DNA of 64,000 nt, from contig MPDB01000004.1 of NCBI GenBank assembly GCA_001874155.1, positions 99,448-163,447 of the forward strand, given 5' to 3'. Positions 37,593 to 47,799 of the stretch are shown here, one piece after another. A model generated the notes under the pieces. That model had not been told where the DNA came from and ran no database searches. It was given only the letters and a program-made list of their open reading frames with translations. The DNA is from Vibrio sp. MedPE-SWchi. GTDB lineage: Bacteria > Pseudomonadota > Gammaproteobacteria > Enterobacterales > Vibrionaceae. A program made the position numbers and the translations under genes. The stretch's first letter is position 1. Each line of letters begins with the position of its first letter.

Positions 37593-38640
37593 CGATATTG
37601 TACCCCAAGACAATGGGGCCGATGGTGACGAACAAACCGTCGACATTTCAACGATCACTGGTGATGAAAAAGCCGCAATACTGCTTTTGAGTCTCAATGA
37701 AGAAGATGCGGCAGGCATCATTCGTCATCTAGAACCGAAGCAAGTGCAGCGTGTGGGTAGTGCGATGGCGCAAGCCTCTGACCTGAGCCAAGAGAAAGTG
37801 GGCGCAGTACATCGCGCATTTTTGGAAGATATCCAGAAATACACCAACATCGGTATGGGCAGCGAAGACTTCATGCGAAATGCCCTTGTAGCCGCACTTG
37901 GTGAAGACAAAGCCAACAACCTTGTTGATCAGATTCTATTGGGTACCGGCTCTAAAGGGTTGGACTCTCTGAAATGGATGGACCCACGTCAGGTGGCCAG
38001 CATCATTATCAACGAGCACCCTCAGATCCAAACCATCGTATTGTCGTACTTAGAAGCGGACCAATCCGCCGAAATTCTGTCTCAATTTGCTGAACGTGAC
38101 CGTTTAGACCTGATGATGCGAATTGCCAACCTTGAAGAAGTTCAACCTTCGGCACTGGCAGAATTGAACGAAATCATGGAAAAACAATTCGCTGGCCAAG
38201 CCGGTGCGCAAGCCGCGAAAATTGGTGGCCTAAAAGCCGCTGCCGAAATCATGAACTATATGGACACCAACATCGAAGGGGCGCTTATTGACCAAATTCG
38301 CGACCAAGATGAAGATATGGCGACGCAGATTCAAGACCTTATGTTTGTCTTCGAGAACCTTATTGAAGTGGACGACCAAGGTATTCAGAAGTTGCTGCGT
38401 GATGTCCCACAAGATGTCCTACAGAAATCGCTTAAAGGTGCCGATGATGCACTACGAGATAAGATCTTCAAGAACATGTCGAAACGTGCTGCTGAGATGA
38501 TGGCAGACGATCTTGAAGCAATGCCTCCAGTGAAAGTGTCGGATGTTGAAGCCGCACAAAAAGAGATCCTTGCTATTGCGAGACGCATGGCCGACAACGG
38601 CGAGCTGATGCTGTCTGGTGGTGCGGACGAGTTCCTATAG
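37585..38640 (+). CDS. fliG: Flagellar motor switch protein FliG
   Basis: A 351-residue rotor protein that contacts FliF, FliM and the stator. The N-terminal FliF-binding and middle EHPQ motif (NEHPQIQTIVLSYL) are present, and the C-terminal charged helix (ADDLEAMPPVKVSDVEAAQ) carries the torque residues. Overlaps fliF. A 118-bp gap with a hairpin separates it from fliH. Confidence 0.97.
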   Translation: MPNDIVPQDNGADGDEQTVDISTITGDEKAAILLLSLNEEDAAGIIRHLEPKQVQRVGSAMAQASDLSQEKVGAVHRAFLEDIQKYTNIGMGSEDFMRNALVAALGEDKANNLVDQILLGTGSKGLDSLKWMDPRQVASIIINEHPQIQTIVLSYLEADQSAEILSQFAERDRLDLMMRIANLEEVQPSALAELNEIMEKQFAGQAGAQAAKIGGLKAAAEIMNYMDTNIEGALIDQIRDQDEDMATQIQDLMFVFENLIEVDDQGIQKLLRDVPQDVLQKSLKGADDALRDKIFKNMSKRAAEMMADDLEAMPPVKVSDVEAAQKEILAIARRMADNGELMLSGGADEFL

Positions 38641-38651
38641 AAATAGGATGG

Positions 38652-38674
38652 AATGGCGCTAATTAGGCGCCATT
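38652..38674 (+). terminator. Hairpin between fliG and fliH
   Basis: A perfect 8-bp dyad AATGGCGC / GCGCCATT with a 7-base loop followed by TTTA starts 11 bp after fliG. Because fliH to fliJ have no obvious promoter of their own, this looks like an attenuator or an RNA-processing site within the operon, not a full stop. Confidence 0.5.
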
Positions 38675-38758
38675 TTACAACCTAACTCAGTATCAGAATA
38701 TCCAATGGAATACGGCGACGCCTCGCGTATTTGTTAATAGAAAAGATTAAGGTTCCCC

Positions 38759-39556
38759 ATGTCAGGTGAAAGAAAACGAGGCTTTTTACGCCTTGATAAT
38801 GACTCCGAAACTCAGCCTAAAAAATGGGGCTTGCCTGACTATGGGGCCGAAATAAACAAAGACGCTAAAGATACGGCGATGAACTATGACCCAGGCTGGG
38901 TCCCAAGTTTTGACGAACCCGTTGAAGAAGCGCCGCTTGAACTCACAAACGAAGAAATAGAGACCATCAAGCAAGCTGCTTATCAAGAAGGCTTGCTCCA
39001 AGGGCAGGAAGCGGGCTTTAAGCAAGGCTATGAGAAAGGCAAAGAACAAGGCCAAGAGGACGGTCATAAGGAAGGCTTAGAAGTAGGCCAATCCGAAGGC
39101 TTAGCGGCAGCCCAAGAGCAGATCGACCAACAAGTGCAAACCTTTGTTGGCCTAGCTAACCAGTTTGCCCAACCTTTAGAGCTAATGAATGCTCAGGTAG
39201 AAAAGCAATTGGTGGACATGGTACTCATCTTGGTCAAAGAAGTCGTTCATGTTGAGGCGCAAACCAACCCACAAGTGATACTCGATACGTTAAAGCAGTC
39301 TGTTGAAGCACTGCCTGTGTCGGGTCATGCCATTACCCTAAAACTTCACCCAGAAGATGCGGAGATAATCCGTCAATCTTACGGTGAAAAAGAACTCGAC
39401 TTCCGTAATTGGACTCTTCATAACGAACCTGCGCTTAATCGTGGTGATGTGCAAATTGAAGCGGGTGAGTCGAGCGTTAATTACCGACTCGAAGAGCGTG
39501 TTCGTTCTGTTATTTCAACTTTTTGTGGTAGCAACCGTCATCAAGGTGGCGAGTAA
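38759..39556 (+). CDS. fliH: Flagellar export regulator FliH
   Basis: A 265-residue cytoplasmic peripheral-stalk protein of the flagellar export ATPase. The middle has the typical Gly/Gln/Glu repeats ([25 protein letters not shown]), which form GxxxG-type helix packing in FliH. The C-terminal half matches the V-ATPase E-subunit-like domain. Its stop codon overlaps the fliI start. Confidence 0.95.
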   Translation: MSGERKRGFLRLDNDSETQPKKWGLPDYGAEINKDAKDTAMNYDPGWVPSFDEPVEEAPLELTNEEIETIKQAAYQEGLLQGQEAGFKQGYEKGKEQGQEDGHKEGLEVGQSEGLAAAQEQIDQQVQTFVGLANQFAQPLELMNAQVEKQLVDMVLILVKEVVHVEAQTNPQVILDTLKQSVEALPVSGHAITLKLHPEDAEIIRQSYGEKELDFRNWTLHNEPALNRGDVQIEAGESSVNYRLEERVRSVISTFCGSNRHQGGE

Positions 39557-40881
39557 TGTTACCGCTAGCCGAGCGTCTCAACCAATACAAAACGCATGGT
39601 GTGAGCTGCAAACCCGTCGCCTCTGGAAAATTGGTCAGAGTCGTTGGACTGACGTTAGAAGCGACAGGGTGTCGAGCCCCCATTGGCAGCCTTTGCTCCG
39701 TTGAAACCATGTCGGGAGAGATGGAAGCAGAAGTTGTTGGTTTCTCTGGCGACAACCTTTATCTGATGCCTAGTGAACAGATCACTGGTGTCTTGCCTGG
39801 CGCAAAAGTCACGCCGATGACCACCGATGTTGGATTACCAGTGGGCATGGAATTGCTTGGCCGCGTTATCGATGGCGTTGGCAACCCAATCGACGGGCTT
39901 GGGCCGATTTACACCGAAAAACGTGCCGCTTTCAACGCTAATCCGATTAACCCATTGTCACGTAAACCCATTACCGAACCGCTAGATGTTGGCTTAAAGG
40001 CCATTAATGGTTTGCTCACGGTTGGTAAAGGGCAACGTATCGGTCTTTTTGCAGGCTCGGGTGTTGGTAAGTCCGTGACCCTAGGGATGATGACTCGAGG
40101 AACAACCGCTCAGGTTGTGGTGGTTGGTCTGATTGGTGAGCGTGGACGAGAAGTTAAAGAATTTATTGAAGAGATATTGGGTGTCGATGGCCGACAGCGT
40201 TCAGTTGTCGTCGCCGCGCCAGCCGATTCATCGCCTTTAATGAGATTAAAAGGGTGTCAAACCGCTCTTACTGTTGCGGAATACTTTAGAGATCAAGGCT
40301 TAGATGTTCTGTTATTGATGGATTCATTGACGCGTTTTGCTCAAGCGCAGCGTGAAATTGCATTGTCAGTCGGTGAGCCTCCTGCAACGAAGGGTTATCC
40401 GCCTTCGGTATTTGCAAAATTACCGGCGCTGGTTGAAAGGGCCGGGAATGGCAGTGAAGAGCAGGGGTCGATAACCGCGTTCTTTACGGTACTGACCGAA
40501 GGGGATGATCTGCAAGACCCAATCGCCGACGCATCACGAGCTATCTTGGATGGACACGTGGTATTGTCGCGTGAAATGGCCGATGCCGGACACTACCCCG
40601 CCATTGATGTTGAAAAATCCGTGAGCCGAGTTATGCCGCAGATCACCTCGGAAGAACATATGTTGATGTCTAAAGCGGTCAGACAGGTGCTGTCAATATG
40701 CCGTAAAAACCAAGATCTGGTTTCCATTGGCGCTTATAAGCCGGGAAGTGATCAGGCCATCGACAGTGCGTTTACACTGAAACCCCGTTTGGACGAATAT
40801 CTGCAGCAAAGCATGAAAGAGAGTGTCCCGTATGCCATGTGTGTTGGCATGCTAAAAAACGTATTGCAAATAGAGTCGTAG
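39556..40881 (+). CDS. fliI: Flagellum-specific ATPase FliI
   Basis: A 441-residue ATPase of the type III export apparatus. Walker A is [11 protein letters not shown] and Walker B is [18 protein letters not shown]; the [16 protein letters not shown] segment is diagnostic of FliI/YscN. Overlaps fliH by one base and precedes fliJ by 4 bp. Confidence 0.97.
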   Translation: MLPLAERLNQYKTHGVSCKPVASGKLVRVVGLTLEATGCRAPIGSLCSVETMSGEMEAEVVGFSGDNLYLMPSEQITGVLPGAKVTPMTTDVGLPVGMELLGRVIDGVGNPIDGLGPIYTEKRAAFNANPINPLSRKPITEPLDVGLKAINGLLTVGKGQRIGLFAGSGVGKSVTLGMMTRGTTAQVVVVGLIGERGREVKEFIEEILGVDGRQRSVVVAAPADSSPLMRLKGCQTALTVAEYFRDQGLDVLLLMDSLTRFAQAQREIALSVGEPPATKGYPPSVFAKLPALVERAGNGSEEQGSITAFFTVLTEGDDLQDPIADASRAILDGHVVLSREMADAGHYPAIDVEKSVSRVMPQITSEEHMLMSKAVRQVLSICRKNQDLVSIGAYKPGSDQAIDSAFTLKPRLDEYLQQSMKESVPYAMCVGMLKNVLQIES

Positions 40882-40885
40882 TGAA

Positions 40886-41338
40886 ATGGATAATGCGCTG
40901 AGCTTTTTACTTGAACAATCTAAAGATCGCGAAGACCAATCGGTGCTAGCGCTCAATCAAGCGCGCGCTGAACTGAATAACTACTACGAGCAGCTGTCCC
41001 AAATCGAAAAATATCGCTTAGATTACTGCCAACAACTGATCGACCGAGGTAAACAGGGACTATCAGCCAGTGAATACGGGCACTTAAATCGCTTCCTTAC
41101 TCAGCTTGATGAAACGTTAGCGAAACAGAAATTGGCTGAGGATCATTTTAAGAGCCAAGTCGATAACTGCCAGGAACATTGGTTAGAGGTACGTAAGCAA
41201 CGTCGCTCTTATGAGTGGCTACTTGAGAAGAAACAGTCTGAGCAGCAAAAACTTCAAGACGCTCGAGAGCAGAAACAATTGGACGAATTTTCTACCCTTC
41301 AGTTTAGTCGCACTAAATCGCAGCGGGATCTCTTTTAG
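40886..41338 (+). CDS. fliJ: Flagellar export chaperone FliJ
   Basis: A 150-residue, almost fully coiled-coil protein (many Gln, Glu, Lys heptads) that forms the central stalk of the FliI hexamer and escorts export chaperones. Last gene of the fliEFGHIJ unit. Confidence 0.95.
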   Translation: MDNALSFLLEQSKDREDQSVLALNQARAELNNYYEQLSQIEKYRLDYCQQLIDRGKQGLSASEYGHLNRFLTQLDETLAKQKLAEDHFKSQVDNCQEHWLEVRKQRRSYEWLLEKKQSEQQKLQDAREQKQLDEFSTLQFSRTKSQRDLF

Positions 41339-41348
41339 CTAAAACTCT

Positions 41349-41364
41349 TGGCGTAGTTCTTGCA
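41349..41364 (+). promoter_or_regulatory. Sigma-54 promoter of fliK-flhB
   Basis: TGGC-N7-TTGCA with exact spacing starts 10 bp after the fliJ stop and 118 bp before the fliK ATG. It shows that fliKLMNOPQR-flhB is a separate sigma-54 unit. Confidence 0.8.
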
Positions 41365-41481
41365 GCTAGTTCTTGTGGATATTGCGAGTTAAATAGCGTT
41401 TAGGTGCATTTAAAGACCCTATTTGCCGCTGAGATACTTAGAACGAAGTAAAACCGTTTTCTTGCTAAGAGTGTTACCGAT

Positions 41482-43389
41482 ATGAATATAAATCTAACGC
41501 CAGTTTCTGATAGCCCAAAAACAAAAGCCACCGCGTCTGCAGGCACGAGCACTTCATCTGAAGTCTCTGATGTTGCCTCTTCAGAATCAGGTGGTTTTTT
41601 TGCTGCATTCTCTGAGATGGTGGGTGACTTAATCGACGGTGACGAAGCAGCAAAGAATGCGCCTGTAGATGGGAGTTCTAAGGAAGGCAAAGCCATTGAT
41701 TCCGAAGAAGTCGTGGATAAAAAAGCAGTAAAATCGAGCGACTCGAAAGGAGAGGAAAGCACCGAGGCGCTTCTCAAGCAGACCGAAGATTCTGAAGGTG
41801 ATAGCAAAGTGACAAAGGGCTTGCCAACTGACGATGACAAATCACAAGAGAAATCGGCATCCAACGCTCAATCCGAGAAAGAAATACAGAACCAAAGTTC
41901 TAAAAACGCATCTCAAACAGTCAGCGAGAGTGATGAGTTGCTTGGCCGCCTGAATGAATCAAATAATGCGCTTAAAGGCCAAAACGGCAAATCGTTGCCT
42001 CAGCAAGATGAAGACAATCATCAAGCCGCCAAGACGGCTGTCGCCGCTGCTGGTGTAAAGGAATTAGAAGCACAGAATACCAATAAGACGAAAGTTGATT
42101 CGGAGACCGATCCCAAACAAAAAGTCGCGAGTGAACTTCCAGATTCCATCAAGCCATTTATACAAGACGAACAGCTAGAGGCTACCCAAATCAAGAGTGC
42201 GGCTAGAAAGGCGGACCCTATTGCGGAGATGCCACCAGAAGGTGAACAAAATGGAATGAAAGCTGTGGCAGCGGTCAGTGCAGGGCAGTTAGCGAACCAA
42301 GAGCAAGACGCTGCGCAGGTAATGCAAAAACCAAGTGACAATGGTGAGATGCAGGCAAGAGAGGGGATGGACCCAAGAACTCAGCCGAACAAACCACCAG
42401 TTCAATCTGCTGGGGCAACGCACTCGACCGATAGTCCAATGACAGACGAAGAAGTGATCGCTGCTGCTGGAGTCAGTGCTGGCGCGATTGAGTGGAATAA
42501 CCCTGCGGCTCTCGAGCAGGCAAGTATTGAACAAGCGGTACTGAAGTCGGCTCGTAACCAAACCGCACCACCTCAGAATCAAGCTGCGATCGCGGCCTCA
42601 GTACAGCAGGCGTTAAATCAGCCAAACCAGGCTGCTGCTGCGCAAGCTATGTCTCCGTTAGATAAGCTGGCAATGGAGAATATGGCGTCATCTATGCCTG
42701 CGGATTTAACCCAGGCTCAGCTGCAACAAATGGTGGCTGCAAACAGTGCTCTACCGACAGGGGTTCATGGTCAAGCGGGTAATCAGGCTGCACTAAAAGC
42801 AGCATTAGGGTTAAAAGCGGCTAATGGTCTTAATGCCGGTCAATCCAACGATCCTAAAGACGCAGCTTTAGCGCAACAAATCGCGCAGGCAACAGGTCAA
42901 CAGCCCGGTATAACTGCAACGCGTACCGATGCGGCAACACAAGCGCAAGCCCCAATGCAATTGCATCGAGAGATGGCGCCCGATCAGATGGCTGAGCGCG
43001 TTCAGATGATGATGTCTAAGAATTTAAAGAATATTGACATTCGACTTGATCCACCTGAGTTGGGACGAATGCAAATTCGCATGAATATGAATGGTGATAA
43101 TACGGCGGTTCATTTTACGGTGACGAACCCTCAAGCAAGGGATGTGATTGAGCAATCGATGCCAAGATTACGCGAAATGCTCGCCCAACAGGGGGTGCAA
43201 CTGAGTGACACATCGGTTCAACAACAAAGCGCCGGACAGCAACAGGGCCGATATGCTGCTCAAGAAAACCAACAATCTGGTCAAGCTTCAGGCAGCCAAG
43301 CCACAAATGGTGATGAAAACCTTGATTCAGGCACAAAAGTTGATTTGAATGTCACAACAAAGCGTGATGGAATCAGTTATTACGCTTAA
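41482..43389 (+). CDS. fliK: Flagellar hook-length control protein FliK
   Basis: A 635-residue secreted molecular ruler. The long N-terminal part (about 1-480) is low-complexity, rich in Ser, Glu, Ala and Gln, as usual for FliK. The conserved C-terminal domain (about 500-590; IRLDPPELGRMQIRM) contacts FlhB to switch export specificity from hook to filament. The tail is Gln-rich. Confidence 0.94.
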   Translation: MNINLTPVSDSPKTKATASAGTSTSSEVSDVASSESGGFFAAFSEMVGDLIDGDEAAKNAPVDGSSKEGKAIDSEEVVDKKAVKSSDSKGEESTEALLKQTEDSEGDSKVTKGLPTDDDKSQEKSASNAQSEKEIQNQSSKNASQTVSESDELLGRLNESNNALKGQNGKSLPQQDEDNHQAAKTAVAAAGVKELEAQNTNKTKVDSETDPKQKVASELPDSIKPFIQDEQLEATQIKSAARKADPIAEMPPEGEQNGMKAVAAVSAGQLANQEQDAAQVMQKPSDNGEMQAREGMDPRTQPNKPPVQSAGATHSTDSPMTDEEVIAAAGVSAGAIEWNNPAALEQASIEQAVLKSARNQTAPPQNQAAIAASVQQALNQPNQAAAAQAMSPLDKLAMENMASSMPADLTQAQLQQMVAANSALPTGVHGQAGNQAALKAALGLKAANGLNAGQSNDPKDAALAQQIAQATGQQPGITATRTDAATQAQAPMQLHREMAPDQMAERVQMMMSKNLKNIDIRLDPPELGRMQIRMNMNGDNTAVHFTVTNPQARDVIEQSMPRLREMLAQQGVQLSDTSVQQQSAGQQQGRYAAQENQQSGQASGSQATNGDENLDSGTKVDLNVTTKRDGISYYA

Positions 43390-43432
43390 ACTATACAAAA
43401 CAGAATGATAGAAAGAGAAAATTGAGACTGAT

Positions 43433-43930
43433 ATGGCTGACGAAGAACTAGAACAAGAAGCACCCAAAGGAAAAAGTAAACTCTTAATCATCATTATCGC
43501 TGTTGTTGTATTACTGGTTGGTGGCGGTGGTGCTGCATTTTTCTTGATGGGTTCAAGTGAACCTGAGAGTGCAGAGGCTGAAATGCAGGCGGCGATGAAT
43601 ACGCCAGAAGAGCCCGTGGCGTACGTGAATATCCCTCAACCATTTTTGTTTAATGTGACAGGGGATTCTCGTGATCGATTGGTTCAAATCAAAGTCCAAT
43701 TGATGGTTCGTGGAAGCGACAATGAAAACCTAGCTCGCTACCACTCACCCTTGATAGAGAGTGCGCTGCTAGGCACTTTTGCTTCAGCAACGGTTGATCA
43801 GCTCCGAAGTGCCAACGGTCGCATTGAATTGCGCGAAAAGGCGAGCGAAGACATTAAAGCGAATTTAACTCGAGCGGTTGGTCACCCTGTGATTGAGCGA
43901 GTCTTGTTTACCGATTTTGTAATCCAATAG
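43433..43930 (+). CDS. fliL: Flagellar basal body protein FliL
   Basis: A 165-residue inner-membrane protein with one N-terminal helix (LLIIIIAVVVLLVGGGGAAFF) and a periplasmic stomatin-like domain. It forms a ring around the stator units and supports torque. Confidence 0.95.
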   Translation: MADEELEQEAPKGKSKLLIIIIAVVVLLVGGGGAAFFLMGSSEPESAEAEMQAAMNTPEEPVAYVNIPQPFLFNVTGDSRDRLVQIKVQLMVRGSDNENLARYHSPLIESALLGTFASATVDQLRSANGRIELREKASEDIKANLTRAVGHPVIERVLFTDFVIQ

Positions 43931-43937
43931 GTGCTAC

Positions 43938-44993
43938 GTGACCGATCTATTAAGCCAAGATGAAATTGATGCGCTCCTTCACGGTGTTGATGATGTCGAT
44001 GAAGTAGAAGAAGAAGTCGAGGTAGACAATGCCTCGGCCGTTAACTTTGATTTCTCTTCACAAGACCGAATTGTCCGTGGTCGAATGCCGACGCTTGAGC
44101 TCATTAACGAGCGCTTTGCGCGGCATTTGAGAATCAGCCTGTTCAATATGCTGAGGAAAACGGCGGAAGTCTCCATTAACGGCGTACAAATGATGAAGTT
44201 TGGTGAGTACCAAAATACATTGTATGTCCCGACCAGTTTGAACATGGTTCGATTCAGACCGTTAAAAGGCACCGCACTTGTGACGATGGAAGCTCGATTG
44301 GTTTTCATCTTGGTAGAAAACTTCTTTGGTGGAGATGGACGCTTCCATGCTCGAATCGAGGGGCGTGAGTTTACGCCAACAGAAAGACGTATCGTCCAGT
44401 TGCTTCTTAAAATTGTCTTTGAAGATTATAAAGAAGCGTGGTCTCCGGTTATGGGGGTCGAGTTCGAGTACCTTGATTCTGAAGTAAACCCGAGCATGGC
44501 GAACATTGTGAGCCCAACCGAAGTGATTGTTGTGAGTTCATTCCATATTGAAGTGGATGGCGGCGGCGGTGACTTCCATGTTGTGATGCCTTATTCCATG
44601 GTAGAGCCCATTCGAGAGTTGCTCGATGCGGGTGTTCAATCTGACAAAATGGAAACTGACATTCGCTGGAGTTCCGCACTTCGTGAAGAGATCATGGATG
44701 TGCCAGTGAACTTCCGAGTTAACTTACTGGAACAAGACATTTCGCTGCGTGATCTTATGGAGCTTCAAGCGGGAGACATCATTCCGATCACCATGCCAGA
44801 AAATGCCACCATGTTTGTTGAAGAGTTGCCGACATACCGAGTGAAAATGGGTCGCTCGGGTGAGAATTTAGCGGTTCAAGTTTCAGAAAAAATTAAACGC
44901 CCTGATGTTGTTAAAACGGATCTCGCTTTCCTTGGTAAAGACATAATGTCTGAGTTCGAGGATGATGATGGCGACGATGAAGACGAGTATTAA
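43938..44993 (+). CDS. fliM: Flagellar motor switch protein FliM
   Basis: A 351-residue C-ring protein. The N-terminal peptide LLSQDEIDALLHGV is the CheY-P binding site; the middle CheC-like and C-terminal SpoA domains follow. The start codon is GTG. The tail is strongly acidic (EFEDDDGDDEDEY). Confidence 0.97.
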   Translation: MTDLLSQDEIDALLHGVDDVDEVEEEVEVDNASAVNFDFSSQDRIVRGRMPTLELINERFARHLRISLFNMLRKTAEVSINGVQMMKFGEYQNTLYVPTSLNMVRFRPLKGTALVTMEARLVFILVENFFGGDGRFHARIEGREFTPTERRIVQLLLKIVFEDYKEAWSPVMGVEFEYLDSEVNPSMANIVSPTEVIVVSSFHIEVDGGGGDFHVVMPYSMVEPIRELLDAGVQSDKMETDIRWSSALREEIMDVPVNFRVNLLEQDISLRDLMELQAGDIIPITMPENATMFVEELPTYRVKMGRSGENLAVQVSEKIKRPDVVKTDLAFLGKDIMSEFEDDDGDDEDEY

Positions 44994-45009
44994 GAGTAGG
45001 TAATAAAGA

Positions 45010-45423
45010 ATGAGTGAACCAAGTGACGACCAGAAACTAGCCGACGAATGGGCCGCTGCCTTAGGAGAAGATCCTGCTGCGCCTGAGGTTGATGTCGACG
45101 ATATTCTTGCTGCACCGCTTGATGAGTTACAAGATACTTCTTCGCCAATTTCAGAGGATGAACGCCGTAAACTGGATACCATTTTAGACATTCCAGTGAC
45201 GATCTCAATGGAAGTCGGTCGTTCTCAAATTAGCATCCGAAACTTACTGCAACTGAACCAAGGCTCCGTTGTCGAGCTAGAGCGTGTTGCTGGTGAGTCT
45301 CTTGATGTCCTGGTTAATGGTACCTTGATTGCACACGGCGAAGTGGTTGTGGTCAATGACAAGTTTGGTATTCGTCTGACGGATGTTATCAGCCAAACAG
45401 AGCGAATTAAAAAGCTTAGATAA
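45010..45423 (+). CDS. fliN: Flagellar motor switch protein FliN
   Basis: A 137-residue C-ring protein: an acidic N-terminal region and a C-terminal SpoA domain (LDIPVTISMEVGRSQISIRNLLQL; GEVVVVNDKFGIRLTDV). It works with FliM in switching and with FliH in docking the export ATPase. Confidence 0.97.
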   Translation: MSEPSDDQKLADEWAAALGEDPAAPEVDVDDILAAPLDELQDTSSPISEDERRKLDTILDIPVTISMEVGRSQISIRNLLQLNQGSVVELERVAGESLDVLVNGTLIAHGEVVVVNDKFGIRLTDVISQTERIKKLR

Positions 45424-45459
45424 ATGAGTAAGCTTAAAACCGAGAACGTAAAGTAATCA

Positions 45460-45837
45460 ATGAAATACGCAATATTAGGGCTGGTTTTATTGCCATTTAG
45501 CTCAATGGCGGCAACGGGTGCACAGTTAGATTTAGCGACCACAATAGGGTCGCTTTTGTTCGTTGTTGCTTTGATTCTTGTATTGGCCTGGGCACTGAAG
45601 AGAATGCGAGTGCCGACCATGATGAATCAAAAAGGACTGAGCATTGTACGCCAACTATCGGTAGGGACAAAAGAGCGAATCATGATCGTTCAAGCGGGAG
45701 AAGACCAGTTTTTGGTTGGAGTGACTAGCCAATCTATTCAACTTATTTCGAAGCTTGATACCCCGATTACTCAGGAGGAGTTAGCGTCCGGTTCATTTGC
45801 CGATCAAATGAGCCAGCTATTAAAGAAAAATGGTTAA
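45460..45837 (+). CDS. fliO: Flagellar export protein FliO
   Basis: A 125-residue FliO. A short signal-like start and one membrane helix ([25 protein letters not shown]) are followed by a cytoplasmic domain. It helps assemble the FliP ring. Overlaps fliP by 8 bp. Confidence 0.93.
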   Translation: MKYAILGLVLLPFSSMAATGAQLDLATTIGSLLFVVALILVLAWALKRMRVPTMMNQKGLSIVRQLSVGTKERIMIVQAGEDQFLVGVTSQSIQLISKLDTPITQEELASGSFADQMSQLLKKNG

Positions 45838-46702
45838 TATTAATCGCTTCATTCCACTGATACTCGCTTTTGCGCTGGCAGTTTTTGCTTCGGGCTCTTT
45901 TGCTCAAGAAGAACTAGAGACGCCGATCCCTTCGACGGCAGCTGGTGCTTCTAGTGTCACTGTGACTGCAATGGAAAATGATCAAGGGGCTTCTCGCAGC
46001 ACCGCGTCAGGCAGTGTGAGCGGTGGCGGTGGGATTCCTGCCTTTACCATGACAGCGAACCCAAATGGTGGGGAAGACTACTCGGTCAACATCCAGATAC
46101 TGGCACTAATGACCATGATGGGTTTTTTACCTGCCATGGTTATTTTGATGACTTCGTTTACCCGAATTGTTGTGGTTATGTCGATTTTGCGTCAAGCAAT
46201 GGGTTTGCAACAAACGCCATCGAATCAAGTGATCATTGGTATCGCTATTTTCCTGACCTTTTTTATCATGTCACCCGTAATTAACGAGGTGAACGAGCAA
46301 GCGATACAGCCCTACTTAAACGAATCTATCACAGCTAGAGAAGCGTTCGATACGGCGCAAGACCCCCTCAAAGCGTTCATGCTCAAGCAGACGCGTGTAA
46401 AAGATCTAGAAACGTTTGTTAATATTTCAGGTTCTACGGTTAATCAACCAGAAGATGTTTCAATGGCGGTACTTATTCCTGCGTTTATTACCTCGGAACT
46501 AAAAACCGCTTTCCAGATAGGCTTTATGTTGTTTTTGCCATTCTTGATTATTGACCTTGTGGTTGCTTCTATCCTGATGGCAATGGGTATGATGATGTTG
46601 TCACCGATGATCGTATCTTTGCCATTTAAACTCATGCTATTTGTGCTTGTCGATGGATGGAATCTCATACTCTCCACCCTGGCGGCAAGCTTTGCATTGT
46701 GA
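45830..46702 (+). CDS. fliP: Flagellar export gate protein FliP
   Basis: A 290-residue export gate subunit with a cleavable signal peptide (to about residue 25), a short linker and four membrane helices. Family motifs such as [27 protein letters not shown] are clear. Confidence 0.96.
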   Translation: MVNINRFIPLILAFALAVFASGSFAQEELETPIPSTAAGASSVTVTAMENDQGASRSTASGSVSGGGGIPAFTMTANPNGGEDYSVNIQILALMTMMGFLPAMVILMTSFTRIVVVMSILRQAMGLQQTPSNQVIIGIAIFLTFFIMSPVINEVNEQAIQPYLNESITAREAFDTAQDPLKAFMLKQTRVKDLETFVNISGSTVNQPEDVSMAVLIPAFITSELKTAFQIGFMLFLPFLIIDLVVASILMAMGMMMLSPMIVSLPFKLMLFVLVDGWNLILSTLAASFAL

Positions 46703-46714
46703 CGGGAGATAATC

Positions 46715-46984
46715 ATGACTCCTGAGCTGTTTGTTGAAATCTTTAGAGAGGCCCTTTGGATGGTGCTTTTGATGGTGTGTGCCATCATCATTCCAAGTCT
46801 TCTGGTCGGTTTAGTGGTTGCTGTATTTCAAGCGGCAACATCCATCAATGAACAGACACTGAGCTTTTTACCTCGCTTGATCGTCACACTTCTAGCGCTA
46901 ATGCTGTTTGGCCATTGGATGATGCAAATATTAATGGATTATTTCTTTGGCATTATCGAACGATTGCCGCAGTTGCTCTACTAG
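46715..46984 (+). CDS. fliQ: Flagellar export gate protein FliQ
   Basis: An 89-residue protein with two membrane helices (start MTPELFVEIFREALWMVLLM; NEQTLSFLPRL), part of the FliPQR export gate. Tightly spaced between fliP and fliR. Confidence 0.96.
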   Translation: MTPELFVEIFREALWMVLLMVCAIIIPSLLVGLVVAVFQAATSINEQTLSFLPRLIVTLLALMLFGHWMMQILMDYFFGIIERLPQLLY

Positions 46985-46993
46985 GGGTGGCTT

Positions 46994-47776
46994 ATGGAAT
47001 ACCCTGCTGATGTTGTTTTAGAGTTTATTGCCAACTTCTTTTGGCCTTATACTCGAATTGCAGCCATGTTGATGGTGATGTCGGTAACTGGAGCTCGATT
47101 TGTTCCTTCTCGCGTTCGTTTGTATCTAGGGTTAGCGATCACTTTGGCGGTATCTCCGGCCATTCCAGCGGTACCTCAAGAACTCGAATTGCTCTCTTTC
47201 CAAGGTTTTCTTACGGTTCTCGAACAGGTCATTATTGGCGTTGCGATGGGCACCATTACTCAGTTCATGATTCAGACCTTCATTATCTTAGGGCAAATAT
47301 TGGGTATGCAATCGAGTTTGGGTTTTGCATCCATGGTCGATCCTGCAAACGGACAAAGTACGCCGTTACTTGGCCAGTTGTTTATGTTTCTTGCCACGAT
47401 GTTCTTTTTATCGACTGACGGCCACTTAAAAATGATTCAACTCGTGGTGTACAGTTTTGATAGCTTGAAAATAGGTTCAGGATCGCTCACCACCGTAGAT
47501 TTCCGTGAGATTGCGTTGTGGCTAGGCCTAATGTTTAAGACGGCATTGAGTATGGCGTTATCGGGCATTATTGCCTTGCTGACCATCAACCTTTCTTTTG
47601 GCGTTATGACCCGTGCTGCGCCACAATTAAATATATTCTCGCTCGGCTTTGCCTTTGCACTATTGGTTGGCTTGTTGATATGTTGGTACATCATCGGTGG
47701 TCTCTTCAGCCATTACGAATTGTTTTGGGTCGAAGGCGAGCAACAGATATGTCGTTTAATTCGATTGGATTGTTAG
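46994..47776 (+). CDS. fliR: Flagellar export gate protein FliR
   Basis: A 260-residue polytopic export gate subunit with about six membrane helices. QSSLGFASMVDPANGQSTPLLGQL is a conserved FliR segment. flhB follows after 23 bp. Confidence 0.96.
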   Translation: MEYPADVVLEFIANFFWPYTRIAAMLMVMSVTGARFVPSRVRLYLGLAITLAVSPAIPAVPQELELLSFQGFLTVLEQVIIGVAMGTITQFMIQTFIILGQILGMQSSLGFASMVDPANGQSTPLLGQLFMFLATMFFLSTDGHLKMIQLVVYSFDSLKIGSGSLTTVDFREIALWLGLMFKTALSMALSGIIALLTINLSFGVMTRAAPQLNIFSLGFAFALLVGLLICWYIIGGLFSHYELFWVEGEQQICRLIRLDC

Positions 47777-47799
47777 CTCTCGAGCAAATAGGAAAGTAG

